Shown: positions 45,995 through 58,061, numbered from the stretch's first letter. The stretch: 64,000 bases of DNA from Papio anubis (GCF_008728515.1 NC_044981.1:98902043-98966042); one strand, 5' to 3'. Numbers and translations are program-made. Notes: generated by a model from the sequence alone, not told the origin.

Positions 45995-48900
45995 TATTTT
46001 AATTGTTAGTTTTTATGGGTACATGGTAGGTGTACATATTTACAGGGTACATGAAATATTTTCATACAGGCATTCAATATGTAATAATCACATCAGGATA
46101 AATGAGGTATCCATCACTTCAAGCATATGTCCTTTCTTTCTGTTACAAACAATCCAATTATATCCTTTTAGTTGTTTTAAGATGTATAATACTATATTCT
46201 TGACTATAGTCACCCTGTTGTGCTATCAAATACTAGATCTAATTCATTCTATCTAACTGTATTTTCGTACCTATTAACCATCCCTACTTCCCACACCCAA
46301 CTATCCTTCCCAGTCTCTGGTAACCTAATTCTAAATCCTTTGTTGTCATTTCAACAGTGTTCATACCATCTTTACCAGGGGTAGGTTCCATCTCAATAAA
46401 CCATTTTCTTTGTTCCTCCATTAGAAACAATTGCACATATGTACTACATTTTCTTTTTCCATTTATCTGTTGAAGATAACTTAGGTTGATTCCAAATCTT
46501 GGCTATTGTGAATAGTGTTCAATAAACATGGGAGTGCAGATGTATCCTCTATACTGATTTCTTTTCTTTGGGTACATACCAAGTAGTGAAATTGCTAGAT
46601 CATATGGTACTTTCATTTTTATAATTTTGAGAAACCTCCATATTGTTCTCCATAGTAGCTGTATTAATGTACATTCCCACCAACAGTGTACAAGTGCTCC
46701 CTTTTCTCGACATCCTTGCTAGCATTTGCTATTATCTGTCTTTTGGATGAAAGCCATTTTAACTTGGGTGATATGATATCTCATTATAGCTTTGATTTGC
46801 ATTTTCTGATGAACAATGCTGTTGAGCACCTTTTCATATACCTGGTTGCCATTTATATGTCTTCTTTTGAGAAATGTCTATTCAGACCTTTGCCCATTTT
46901 TAAATCAGATTATTAGATTATTTTCCAATAGAGTTGATTGAGGTTCTTATATATTCTGGTTACTAATCCTTTGTCAGATAAATAGTTTGAAAATATTTTC
47001 TCCAAGTCTGTGGGTTGTCTTTTCATTTTGTTGCTTTCTTTCCTGTGCAGAAGCTTTTTAACTTGGTGTAATTCCATTTGTCCATGTGTTTGCTTTGGTT
47101 GCCGGTGCTTTTGGGGTATCACTCAAGAAATCTTTGACCAGAACAATGTCGTGGATTTTTTTCCTAATGTTTTCTCTTAGAAGTTTCATAGTTTGAGGTC
47201 TTAGACTTAAGTCTTTAATCCACTCTGATTTTATTTTTGTGTATGGTTAGAAATAAAGGTTTAGTTTTATTCTTCTGCATACAGATACCGAGTTTTCCCA
47301 GCACCATTTATTGAAGAGACTGTTCTTTCCCTAATGTATGTTCTTGGCACCTTTATATAAAATCAGTTCACTGTCAATTTCTAGATTGATTTCTGGGTTC
47401 TCTATTCTGTTCCATTGGTTTATGTGTCTATTTCTATGACAGTAGTTTTGGTTACTATACAGGTATAGCTCTGTAGTATGACTTGAAGTCAGGTAATGTG
47501 ATTCCTCCCCGTTTGTTGTTCTTGTTTTTCTCAGGATGGCTTTGGCTATTTGGGGTGTTTTGTGGTTCCATATAAGTTCTAGGATTATTTTCTCTCTTTC
47601 TGTAAAGAATGTCCGTGGTAGTTTTATAGAGATTGCATTGAATCTGTAGACTGCTTTGGGTAGTATGGGCATTTTCATAATATTGGTTCTTCCAATCCAC
47701 AAACATGGAATATATTTCCATTTTTATGTGTGTCCTCTTTAATTACTTTTATCAATGTTTTATAGTTTTCATTGTAGAGATCTTTTACTTCTTTGGTTTA
47801 GTTTATTCGTATGTATTTTATTTACAGCTATTATAAATGGGGTTACATTCTTAATTTATTTTTCAGATTGTTCACTGTCAGCTTATAGAAATGCTACTAA
47901 TTTTTGTAAGTTGATTTTTTATCCTATAACTTTACTGAATTTGTTTATCAGATCTAATAGATGTTTTGGGGTTCAGTCTTTAGGTTTTTCCAAATAAAAA
48001 ATTATATCATCTGAAAACAAGGATACTTTGATATCTTCCTTTCCAATTGGGATGCCCTTTATATGTTTATCTTGTTGCTCTAGCTAGGACTTCCAGTACT
48101 ATGTTGTTGTGGTGAAAGTGGGCATCCTTGTCTTGTTCCGGATCTTAGAGAAAAGGCTTGTGGTTTCTCCTCATTCAGTATAATAGTAGCCATGTGTCTA
48201 TCATATATGGTTTTTCTTATGTTGAGGTGTATTCCTTCGAGACCTGGTAACTGGAGGGTTTTTATCATGAAGGGATGTTGAATTTTATTAAATGATTTCT
48301 CAGTATCAATTGAAATAATCATATGATTTTTGTTCATTCTGTTGATATGATGTGTCACGTTGATTTGTATACATTTAATCTTCCTTTCATCCCTTGGATA
48401 ACTCCCACTTGGTTAAGAAGAATGATCTTTTTAATGTGTTGTTGAATGTGGTTTGCTAGTATTTTGTTAAGGATTTTTGCATCAATGTTCATCAGGGATA
48501 TTGGCCTGTAGTTTCTTTTTTTGATGTGTCCTAGTCTGATTTTGGTATCAGGGTAATACTGACCTCATAGAATGAGTTTCAGAGTATTCTCTCCTCCTCT
48601 ATTTTTCAGAATAATTTTAGTGGAATAGGTATTAGCTCTTCTTTAAATGTTGGTAAAATTCAGCAGTGAAGCCAGTGAGTCCCAGGCTTTTATTTGCTGG
48701 GGGATTTTTTACTACAGCTTTGACCTTGTTAAATACTTATTATTGGACTGTTCAGGTTTTGGATTTCTTCTTGGTAGGTTGTATGTTTCTAGGAATTTAT
48801 CCATTTCTTCTAGATTTTCAAATTTATTGGCATATTGTTGCTCATAGCAGCCTCTAGTAATCCTTTGAATTTTTGCAGTGTGAGTTGTAATTCTTCCTTT

Positions 48901-50316
48901 TTCATCTGTTTTATTTTTTTATTTGGGTCTTCTCTTTTTTTGTCTTAGTCTGGCTAAAAGTTTGTCAATTTTGTTTATCTTATTGAAAATCAGCTTTTCA
49001 TTTTGTTTATTTTTATGTTGTTTTCTTTATTTCAGTTACATTTGTTTTTTTCTAAGAGCTTTATTATTTCTTTTTTCTTACTAATTTTATTCTACTAATT
49101 GCTAGGTTGTTTATTTAAAGTTTTTCTCCTTTTTGGTATAGGCACTTATATCTATAAACTTTCCTCTCGGTGCTGCTTTTGCTGTATCCCATAGGTTTTG
49201 ATATGCTGTGTTTTTATTATCATTTCTTTTTTAATTTAATTATTCTTCTATTTCTTTTTTAATTTCTTCTTTGACACAGTGGTCATTCAGGAGCATATCA
49301 TTTACTTTCTGTGTGTTTGCTTAGTTGCCAAAATTCCACTTGTTATTGATTTGTAATTTTATTCCACTGTGGTCGGAGAAGATACTGAATAAGATTTCAG
49401 TTTTTTTTGAATTTTTACTCGTTTTACGGCCTAACATGTGGTCTATCCTTGAGAATGATTCATGTGCTGAGGACAAAACTTTGTGTTTTGCAGCCATTGG
49501 ATGAAATGTTCTGTAAATATAATTTTAGATACATTTTGTCAATAGTACAGATTAAATTTGATGTTTCTTTGTTAATTTTCTGCAGAGATTTGCCCAGCAC
49601 CAAAAGTGGGGTGCTGAAGTCCTCGAGCTATTATTGCATTAGAGTCTATCCCTCTTTAGCTCTAACAATATTTGCTTTATATATCTGCGTACTCTAGTGT
49701 TTGGTTCATATGTATTTGTAATTGCTATATCACTTTGCTGAATTGATCCCTTTATCATTATATAGTGACTTTCTTTGTCTCTTCTTATAGCTTTTGTCTT
49801 GAAGTCTATTTTGTCTGATATAAGTATAGTTACTCTTGTTTTGTTGTTGTTGTTGTTGTTTCCACTTGCCTGAAATATCTTTTTCTTCTCCTTTATTTTC
49901 AATTTATGTATGTCTTTGTAGGTACAGTGTATTTTCTGTATGCAATTACTGTCTGACTAGGGCTTATCTAAATATTCCCTCACTGGATGCCAGCTGAGTT
50001 CTGCCCAGTGTTTCTTTCTGCAGTGACAGGGTGGCACCGAGTTCCAGTGCAAGGTCCCACAATTGCTGCGCTTTCCCTCCCCCAAGAACACAGATTCTGT
50101 GGGCCATGCAACTGCTGCTAGGGATTGGGAAGGGGTGGTATTAGCAATTCAAGACATTTCTACCTCTTTCAGTTAAAACTAGGTGTTGTGATCATGTACC
50201 TAATTTTTGGTTCTTAATAAGCTGGCTTTTTGTGAGGATAGTTGTTAAAATTGGTGTTCTTCCTGGAAGGATGATCAGTGGAGGCTTCTATTCAGCCAGC
50301 TTTCTATATTTTGTGG
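45995..50316 (-). mobile_element. L1 (L1PB/L1MA-like) with 5' UTR but without ORF1
   Basis: 3' UTR at 45995-46326 and ORF2 at about 46433-49920, in reverse complement. Minus frames: 47331-47721 (DWKNQYYENAH, PRTFFTEREK, WNHKTPQ); 48080-48358 (HMIISIDTEKSFNKIQ, SGTRQGCPLSP), where the reverse transcriptase motif A Asp is Asn; 49639-49902 (RVTILISDKIDFKTKAIRRD, KGSIQQSDIAITN), endonuclease. From about 49960 to 50316 the sequence is L1 5' UTR (CAGCTGAGTTCTGCCCAGTG, CAAGGTCCCACAATTGC, GGAGGCTTCTATTCAGCCA). ORF1 and the ORF2 start are missing between them. Flanks TTAATTTCT (45986-45994) and TTACTTTCT (50317-50325) fit a target duplication. Inserted in Tigger1. Confidence 0.8.
46329..46432 (-). repeat. 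104-bp Tigger1-derived patch inside the L1
   Basis: Aligns without gaps to 45787-45890 of the host Tigger1 in the same orientation, about 17 differences by eye. Shared blocks: TTTCAACA, TTCATACC or ATCATACC, TTTTCTTTGTTC and AGAAACAATT. It replaces the L1 text between GTCTCTGGTAACC and CATATGTACTACATTTTC. Confidence 0.85.
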
Positions 50317-50991
50317 TTACTTTCTCTACTGGTGTTTTAACCCCTTAAAATTATACAATAGGGTGGAATCAACTTCTTTTAATCTCTCGTTAATGTTGCA
50401 ATTTTGAAAGCCTCCCAAATCATGAAAGTTCATAATGGCATTTAGAATGGTGAATTCTTTCTAGGAGGTTTTCAATAGACTTTGCATAAACCCATCAAAA
50501 GAATCACTATCTATGGCAGCTATATCCTTACAAAATTTGTTTTTTATTTTTTAAACAAGACTGGAAAATCAAAATTACTCATATATTCATGATGTGCAGA
50601 ATAGATGTGTTAGCAGGTATAATAACAACATTCATCTCCTTGTACATCTCCATCAGAGCTCTTGGGTAACCAGAGGTGCTGTCAATGAACAGTAATATTT
50701 TGAAAGGAATATTTTTGTCTAGGAAGTAGGTCTGAACAGTGGAGTTAAAATATTCAGTAAACCATAATGTAAATACATATGCTGTGGTGCAGATTTTGTT
50801 GTTCCATTCCTAGAGCACAGGCAGAGTAGATTTCGCATAATGCTTAAGTGCACTAAGATTTTAAAACTGATAAGTGAGCATTGAGTTCAACTTAAATTTA
50901 CCAGCTGCATTAGGTCCTAACAAGTGAGTCAGCCTGATCTTTGAAGTTTTGACACACGATGTTGACTTCTCTCTAGCTATAAAAGCACTAG

Positions 50992-51130
50992 ATACCTGGT
51001 CAATGTGGCACATGCCTGTATTCCCAGCTACCTGGGAGGTTGAGGTAGTAAGATTACTGCTTGAACCCAGGAGTTGGTGGCCAGCCTGGGCAACACAGCA
51101 AGGCCTTGTCTCTTAAAAAACAAACAAACA
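50992..51130 (+). mobile_element. Alu monomer or right-arm fragment
   Basis: CCTGGTCAATGTGGCACATG, CCAGCTACCTGGGAGGTTGA and GGCCAGCCTGGGCAACACAG, with an AAACAAACAAAC tail. Host Tigger1 text AAGCACTAGAT before and AAGTCCTAAAT after (beyond the LTR) is consistent with a duplicated target. Confidence 0.75.
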
Positions 51131-51136
51131 AAATTC

Positions 51137-51508
51137 TGTATTATTCCATTCTCACATTGCTATAAATAATTGCCCGAGACTGGGTAATTTATAAAGAAAA
51201 GATGTTTAACTGATTCACAGTTCTGCAGAGCTGGGGAGACCACAGGAAACTTATAATATCGGCAGTAGGGGAAACAAACACATCTTTCTTCAAATGGCAT
51301 CAGGACGGAGAAGTGCTGAGCAAAGGGGGAACAGCCCTTTATAAAACTATCAGATCTCTTGAGAACTCACTGACTATCACAAGAAGAGCATGGGGGAACC
51401 ACCCTTATGATTCAGTTACCTCCCACCAGGCCCCTTCCCCGACACATGGGAATTATGGGAACTAAATTGAAGATAAGATTTGGGTAGGGACACAGCCAAA
51501 ACATATCA
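51137..51508 (-). mobile_element. MST-type MaLR solo LTR
   Basis: TGTATTATTCCATTCTCACA to CACAGCCAAAACATATCA. Complete 372-bp LTR inserted in the Alu monomer tail. Five-base flanks AATTC and AAGTC differ at one position. Confidence 0.85.
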
Positions 51509-51945
51509 AAGTCCTAAATGAAATCTTCCAATAAAAGGCTCTGTTGTCTACATTAAATATCTGCTATTTAGTGTAGCCACCTTCGTTAATTTACTTGGCT
51601 AGGTCTTCTGGGTAACTTTGTCCTCCTTTAAGATCAGCACTTGCTGTTTCATCTTATACTTTTATGTTATAGAGGTGGTTTTTTTCCTTAAATCCCATGA
51701 ACCAACCTTTCTTAGCTTCAAATGTTTCTTCTGAAGCTTCTTCACCCCTCTCAGCCTTTATAGAATTGAAAAGAGTTAGTGCCTTGCTCTGAATTAAGCT
51801 TTCACTTAAGAGAATGTTGTGGCTGGTTTGATCTATCTAGATCACTCAAACTTTCTTCATATCAGCGATAAGATGTTTCACTTTCCTGTCATTCTTGTGT
51901 TCACCGAAGTAGTACTTTTAATTTCCTTCCAGAACTCTTCCTTTG

Positions 51946-52217
51946 ACTGGGTGTGGTGGCTCATGCTTGTAATCGCAGCACTTTGGGAGGCTGAGGCAGG
52001 TGTATCATGAGGTCAGGAGATTGAGATCATACTGGCTAACATAGTGAAACCCCTAAAATACAAAAAATTAGCTGGGTGTGTTGGCGTGTGCATGTAGTCC
52101 CAGCTACTTGGGTGGCTGAGACAGGGAAATTGCTTGAACCCAGGAGGCGGAGGTTGTAGTGAATCAAGATTGTACCACCGTACTCTAGCCTGGCGATAGA
52201 GCAAGACTCCATCTCAA

Positions 52218-52257
<40 letters not shown>

Positions 52258-52307
52258 GAAGAAGAAGAAGAAGAAGAAGAAGAAGAAGAAGAAGAAGAAG
52301 AATAATT
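51946..52307 (+). mobile_element. Full-length Alu with trinucleotide-repeat tail
   Basis: ACTGGGTGTGGTGGCTCATG to CAAGACTCCATCTCAAAA, then (TAA)n(GAA)n. Flanked by CTCTTCCTTTG and TTCTTCCTTTG, which is duplicated Tigger1 text. Confidence 0.9.
52219..52302. repeat. (TAA)n(GAA)15 Alu-tail microsatellite
   Basis: About 12 TAA units, then an uninterrupted run of about 15 GAA units. Confidence 0.95.
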
Positions 52308-53223
52308 ATTCTTCCTTTGTATTCACAGTTTAGCTGTTTGGTGCAAGAGACCGAGCTTTGAGGCCTAGCTTTTCAGGCTATCTCAGCTTTTCACATGCCT
52401 TCCACACCAAGCTTAATTATTTTTAGCTTTTGATTTAAAGTGAGAGATGTGTGACTCTTCTTTTTCACACTTAGAGGCCATTGTGGGTAGACGTATTAAC
52501 CGGCCTAGTTTTAATATTGTTGTATCTCCGGGAAGAGGGAGGTCCAAGGAGAAGGAGAGAGATGAGGGGACAGCTGGTCATTGGAGCAGTTGGAACACAT
52601 ACAACATTGATCAATTAAGTTTGCCATCTTATATGGTAGCAGTTTGTTGTGCCCATGAACAATTACAATAGTAAAATCAAAAATCGCTTATCACAGATCA
52701 CCATAACCAATATATAAACATAAAAGTTTGAAATATTTTGATGATTATTCAAATATGAAACAGAGACACAAAGTGAGTACATGCTATTGAAAAAAATGGT
52801 GCTGATAGACATCCTGTATACAGGGTTGCCACAAAACTTGAATTTATAAAAAATGCAATATTGGCCAAGTACAATAAATTGAGAAATGCCTATAATTCTA
52901 AGAGAACTTCCACAGATTTCCAACCTTGTACCTATTCATCTATCATTACACAGATAACCTGCCTGCCATGCTCATATCTAGAGCCAATTCTTTGACTTGT
53001 TTAGTAACAATACTTGTACTTTTAACTGTTCTGGTACCACTTCAGCAGTTATTCTTTTTCTTACATCATCTTTTTTACCTTTCTACCAAATCATTGTCAT
53101 TAAATATAAATATGCTATTTATTTTTTAAAGAGCTGTTGACCTTACTTTTACCACCAAATAACATGTCACCTTATTGTTCTCCTTTGTAATACAACTTCT
53201 CTCTCCACAATTTCTTTTCTCTT

Positions 53224-53960
53224 ACTTTATTTTATTTTATTTTATTTATTTTTTTATTAAACTTTAAGTTCTAGGATACCTGTGCAAAATGTGCAGGTTT
53301 GTTACATGTGTATACATGTGTCATGTTGGTGTGCTGTACCCATTAACTTGTCATTTACATTAAGTATATCTCCTAATGCTATCCCTTCCCAATCTACCCA
53401 CCCCATGACAGGCTCCAGTGTGTGATGTTCCCCACCCTGTGTCCAAGTGAGCTCATTGTTCAATTCCCACCTATGAGTGAGAACATGTGTTGTTTAGTTT
53501 TCTGTTCCTGTGATAGTTTGCTCAGAATGATGGTTTCCAGCTTCATCCATGTCCCAACTCAAAACCACAATGAGATATCATCTCACACCAGTTAGAATGG
53601 CAATCATTAAAAAGTCAGGAAACAACAGGTGCTAGAGAGGATGTGGAGAAGCAAAACACTTTTACACTGTTGGTGGGACTGTAAACTAGTTCAACCATTG
53701 TGGAAGATAGTGTGGCGATTCCTCAAGGATCTAAAACCAGAAATACCATTTGACCCAGCCATCCCATTACTGGGTATATACCCAAAGGATTATAAATCAT
53801 GCTGCTATAAAGACACATGTACATGTATGTTTATTGCAGCACTAGTCACAGTAGCAAAGACTTGAAAGCAAACCAAATGTCCATCAGTAATAGACTGGAT
53901 TAAGAAAACGTAGCACATATACACCAGGGAATACTATGCAGCCATAAAAATGGATGAGTT
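53224..53960. mobile_element. Short L1 with 5' inversion (twin priming)
   Basis: Left part 53224-53554 is the minus-strand 3' end: T-rich tail, AACTTTAAGTTCTAGGATAC, up to TTCATCCATGTCC. Right part 53555-53960 is plus-strand ORF2 C-terminus, starting AACTCAAAACCACAATGAGA and ending AAAATGGATGAGTT; its frame 53629-53865 reads LLHCWWDCKLVQPLW and YPKDYKSCCYKDTC. The two parts are nearly adjacent in the L1 sequence but in opposite orientation. Flanks CTTTTCTCTTA (from 53214) and CTTTTCTCCTA (from 53961) are the target duplication, lying in L2. Confidence 0.9.
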
Positions 53961-55195
53961 CTTTTCTCCTATTTTAAACAGAGTCACATCAGTGAGGCTG
54001 CCATTCACAATATTTCACCAGTACTGCTTTTACCAATGTCACCAGTGGTTCTGTACATAACTAAAGATGAGGATAAATTTTTAGTTTCAAGCTCACTCGG
54101 CATATCAGCCACTTTATCTCAGCAGCATTTAACATAGTTGATCACTTGCTTCTTGTTGATTCACTTCCTCCACTTGCTTCACATACCAAATTCTTGGTTT
54201 TCTTCTATCTTCATTTCCATTCTATCTCATTCTTTTTAATGTTTCTTCCTCTCCTCTCTGGCTTTTTCATTGTATAGATTCCCAAAGTTTAGTCCTTGTT
54301 CCTCTTATTTTCATTATCTTTACTCCTTTGAATATGCTAACCACTTTCATGGTTTTAAACCCTATCAATATGTTTCTGACTTGCTAGTTTATATTTCTAT
54401 CTTGCTTCTCCCCTTTGAATTTCAGATGGATCTCCAACCATCTACTTCACATAGCCACTGAGAAATCGAATAGATATTGGCAACTTTAATATGGACTTTA
54501 AATTATTTAGACCAAAACCTAATATAAATCTTTGACTGTGTTTTTTTCATATTTTACCTATAATCCATTAGTAAATGTTTGCCTCTATCTTCAAATGTCC
54601 AGAATCTGACCATTTCTTATTCATATCCACTGTTATAAGTCTGGTCCTATCTGTAATTGTATTTTAGCTAGATTATAGCAATTATCACCTAACTGGTTTC
54701 TATACACACATTCTTATCCCCAACACTCCACCTAACCTTGCAAACACATACACTCTAATTTCAACAAAACAGAAAAAGAGGTACCTTATACCAGTCAGTT
54801 CATGTCAGTCCTCTGTTCAAATTCCTCTAATGACATCTAATTTCAATTCTTGTAAAAGATAGTGCTTTTACAATGGCCTACAAGGCCCTGCATGTTCTGT
54901 ACTTTTATAAAAATCCAAATAATCTGGCCATGAAGTCTTTTGTACTATTTTTTCCTTACTAACTTCACATCAGCCACATGAGTTTCTCTAACACACATGC
55001 TTCTTCATCCCAAGTGCCTTTCCCCTGACTGATCCCTTTGCCTAGAATTCTCCTCCTTCCAATTTATATTTAGATAACTCCCCTGTCTTCCCCAAATGCT
55101 CTAATGTCACCTTACCAATTAACCCTACCATGACCATCCTATGTAAAATCGCAAACTCTTCATGCATACCTACCCCTTATTGTCTTCTTGCTTTT

Positions 55196-57640
55196 TTCCT
55201 AAATAAACATTTTATGCTAGAATAGTTATTGATTTTCAAAAAAATTGGGAGCATAGTACAGAGATTTCCTATACACTGCATACCCACTTTCCCCTATTAT
55301 TACCATGTTACATTAGCATGGTATATTTGGTAAAATTAATGAACAAATATTCATACATTATTGTGAAGTAAGTCTAAAGTCTATAACTCAGATTTCCTTA
55401 GTTTTAACTAATGTCTTTTTTTTTTGTTCAGGACCAATTCTATATTCTACATTGCATTTAATTGTCATGTCCCTTTAAGTTCCTCTTGGCTGTGACAGTT
55501 GCTCAGACTTTGTTTTTGATGACTTTGACAGCTTTACATGACCAGAATAACTGTGGCCATATATTTGGTAGAATGTCTCTTAGTTGGGATATATCTGATT
55601 TTTGTTCATGATTAGGTTATTAGGCTTATGGGTTTTTAGGGAAAGACCACAGAAGTAAAGTGACATTGTAATTACATCATATCAAGGGTACATACCATCA
55701 ATGTGACATTGCTGTTGATGTTAACCTTGCTCACCTGAATGAGACAATGTTTGTCAAATTTCTCTAATTCAAAATTGCCTCCTTTTCACTTTGTACTCTT
55801 CCAGAGGAAATCACTATCTGCAACTCACAGTTAAGGTGTGAGGATTTATGTTCTACCTTGTTTAGGGTGGGGTATCTACATAAAATATTTGGAATTCTTC
55901 ACCACAGGAGATCTATTCGCCCTCCTCAATTTATGTCTTTATATACAAAATATTTTCATCAGTATATAGTGTGGTATATGAACACTTATGCTATGCTTTG
56001 GTTTATATTCCAATTCTACTGAATTTATTTTGTTGTTAAGTTGATACAACTTTGGGCATTGGGAACTCTCAGTTGGCTTTCATATCCCTTTGATATACCC
56101 TCATCATAGTATGTGTATGTGTGTGTGTGTGTATGTGTGTGTGTGTAGTTTGTCAGTTTGTTTGTTTTTATCATTTTCTTACTTTTTAGCACTAAAAACA
56201 CACATGATTCATCCTGTGTATTTCCCAGCCTAGTCTTAGACTCATTCATCTCTCCAAGGAGCTTTGGTTTCTATTAACGCATAATGGTTTTAGAAACCAA
56301 GATCTAGGTGATAGATGCACTCATTGTTACTGGGATATTGCTGTTTCTAAGCTCTCTCAGCTTACAAAATGAGGAAATATACTTATGTATGCTAACCCAT
56401 GTATCTACATATTACTGTATATATTTCTATATGTAGCCATATGTATTTATACTAAGTTAATCCTGAGTTCATACTGATGTCTCCAGTTCCAATTCATTAC
56501 CACATAGATAATTCTGGGTTTCTTCTCTTGCCTGTTTGTAAACTTCTGCTCCAACAGTGAGAAACAAAGCTTGCACCATTTGCCAAACTTTTACTTAATT
56601 TTTCAATTTCAGTACACATTCATAGCAGCATTACAGATATTAACCCATACACCCAAGGGAAACAGCTTTATCAATTGGAGTACAGTACTAGGTTCAGTTT
56701 CTTTTGCACATATTCTTATATATCCCACTCATTTCCAGTTACTGGGACAGTATCATTTTCTCTACGTACTCAGTGATATGGTTTTATATGATTGTGATAC
56801 AGTTAGATTTTTTTTTTAAATCACATTTTGCATTCTATCCTGAGATCCCTTGATCTCCTAATGGATTTTTTGAATTTGTATACATCATAGTTCAGTCTTA
56901 CTTCTGTGAAGTTGTATAGCTTTTCATAAGTGAATAGTGGCATTTACCCACAATTACAGCATCATACAGCACCATTGTAGAATATTCATATGTTTCATCT
57001 GTTTAATGGCCCCTTTCCTCCAAAGACTTTGAAAAGCACTGATCTTTTCACTATCTCTATAATTTTGCCTTCCCTAGATTTCACATAATTAGGATTATAT
57101 AATCTGCAGTCTTTTCAGACTGGCTGCTTCTATTTAGCAACATGCACTTAAGATTCATTTATGTCTCTGTGGGCTTGATAGTCATGTTTTTCTGTAACTG
57201 GATAATATTCCATTGTGTGACTATATCAGAATTTGTTTATCCATCCACCTTGCTTGCTTTCAGCTTTTGGCAATAATAAATAACAGTGCTATACATATTT
57301 GGGTACATATGTTCATATGGACACAAGTTTTCAAGTCAATTCATTCAATATCTAGAAGCACGATTGCTGCCTCCTGTGGTTAGATAACATTTAACTTTGT
57401 AAAAAGCTGTTGAACGGTCTTTCAAAGTGATCATACCAGTTTTAATTACTAGTGGCAATGAATGGTGTTCCTTTTGTTACATGACCTCACAAACAATTTG
57501 TATTATTAGATTTTCTTATTTTATTTTATTTTATGCATCCAAAATGTCATATAGTGATCCCTTGTTTTAATTTGCAATTCCCTAATGACAAATGACATTT
57601 TATAGCTTTTCATATGCTTCCTTATCATAAATTTTATTTT
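55196..57640 (-). mobile_element. Old L1 (L1ME-like), 3' UTR and ORF2 end
   Basis: Reverse complement. 55196-56650 is a long L1ME-type 3' UTR (GGACCAATTCTATATTCTAC, ATTGCATTTAATTGTCATGT, TGGTAGAATGTCTCTTAG). 57000-57640 is ORF2 3' end (GATAATATTCCATTGTGTGA, TTTGTTTATCCATCCACC, AATTTGCAATTCCCTAATGA). Contains a TG tract. Inactive. Confidence 0.75.
56110..56147. repeat. (TG)n microsatellite
   Basis: TGTGTATGTGTGTGTGTGTG with TATG interruptions. Confidence 0.9.
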
Positions 57641-58061
57641 CATATAACATTTATGACTTCAATGTATCACTAAATATATACATGTATTTTTTCTCATATG
57701 TCTTATGTGGTATAATGGAAATCCCAAGATAATCTTGACTCCTTTTTTTTTCACTGAAATATCTTAAGTACATAATTTCCTATAAGTTTCAAATAAACAC
57801 TTACCAAATGAATAAATTGAAATTCCATCTAAGAAAGAGAGGGATAAATACAGTATACTAATGGAGAATAGCAGCCAATGACATAGAAGAAAAACAAGAA
57901 ACATTTGTGGTGCTGTGGATGAGCAGAGAAAAAATCAACAATTGCTTTACTCTTAGACAAGGTCGATAACACAAAACCAAAGATGTGTCCATTTGATTTT
58001 AAAGCACATATGTCAGCAGTGATAATAACATAAAGTTTCTCAGTAGAGAACTAGGAATAAA
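57641..58061. other. Unassigned sequence
   Basis: Nothing recognised. Confidence 0.5.

Larger units (their letters stand above)
45288..52893 (-). mobile_element. Tigger1 DNA transposon, nearly full length, in four pieces
   Basis: Reading the minus strand, the pieces are 52893-52315, 51945-51509, 50990-50318 and 45990-45288, about 2.4 kb in total, close to the usual 2.4-kb length. Terminal motifs: CAAGTATACCTC (left, TIR of CAGGTATACCTC type, preceded by TA) and GAAATGCCTATA at the right end. The transposase (pogo/CENP-B-like DDE family) would start near 52480 (reverse complement of AGAGGCCATTGTG) and end near 45500; its C-terminal residues remain in the minus frame 45709-45900 (LFLMDEQRKRFLEM, TPILKEVLL). 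Premature stops and indels in every piece; not functional. Interrupted by an L1 (45995-50316), an Alu monomer plus MST LTR (50992-51508) and an Alu (51946-52307). Confidence 0.85.
44270..55195 (+). mobile_element. LINE-2 split into three parts by Tigger1 and L1
   Basis: Three plus-strand L2 parts in correct order. 44270-45287: 5' region and endonuclease, ending in CCCAGATAAATTCTGCTTCA. 52894-53223: resumes at AGAGAACTTCCACAG, the next text in L2, then ACATCATCTTTTTTACC. 53961-55195: GTCACATCAGTGAGG, CAGCAGCATTTAACATAGTT, GATCACTTGC, AGTTTAGTCCTTGTTCCTC, CTACAAGGCCCTGCATG, TGTCACCTTACC, to the 3' region. The exact continuation across Tigger1 shows that Tigger1 inserted into this L2. Frames are destroyed. 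Total L2 sequence is about 2.6 kb. Confidence 0.7.
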
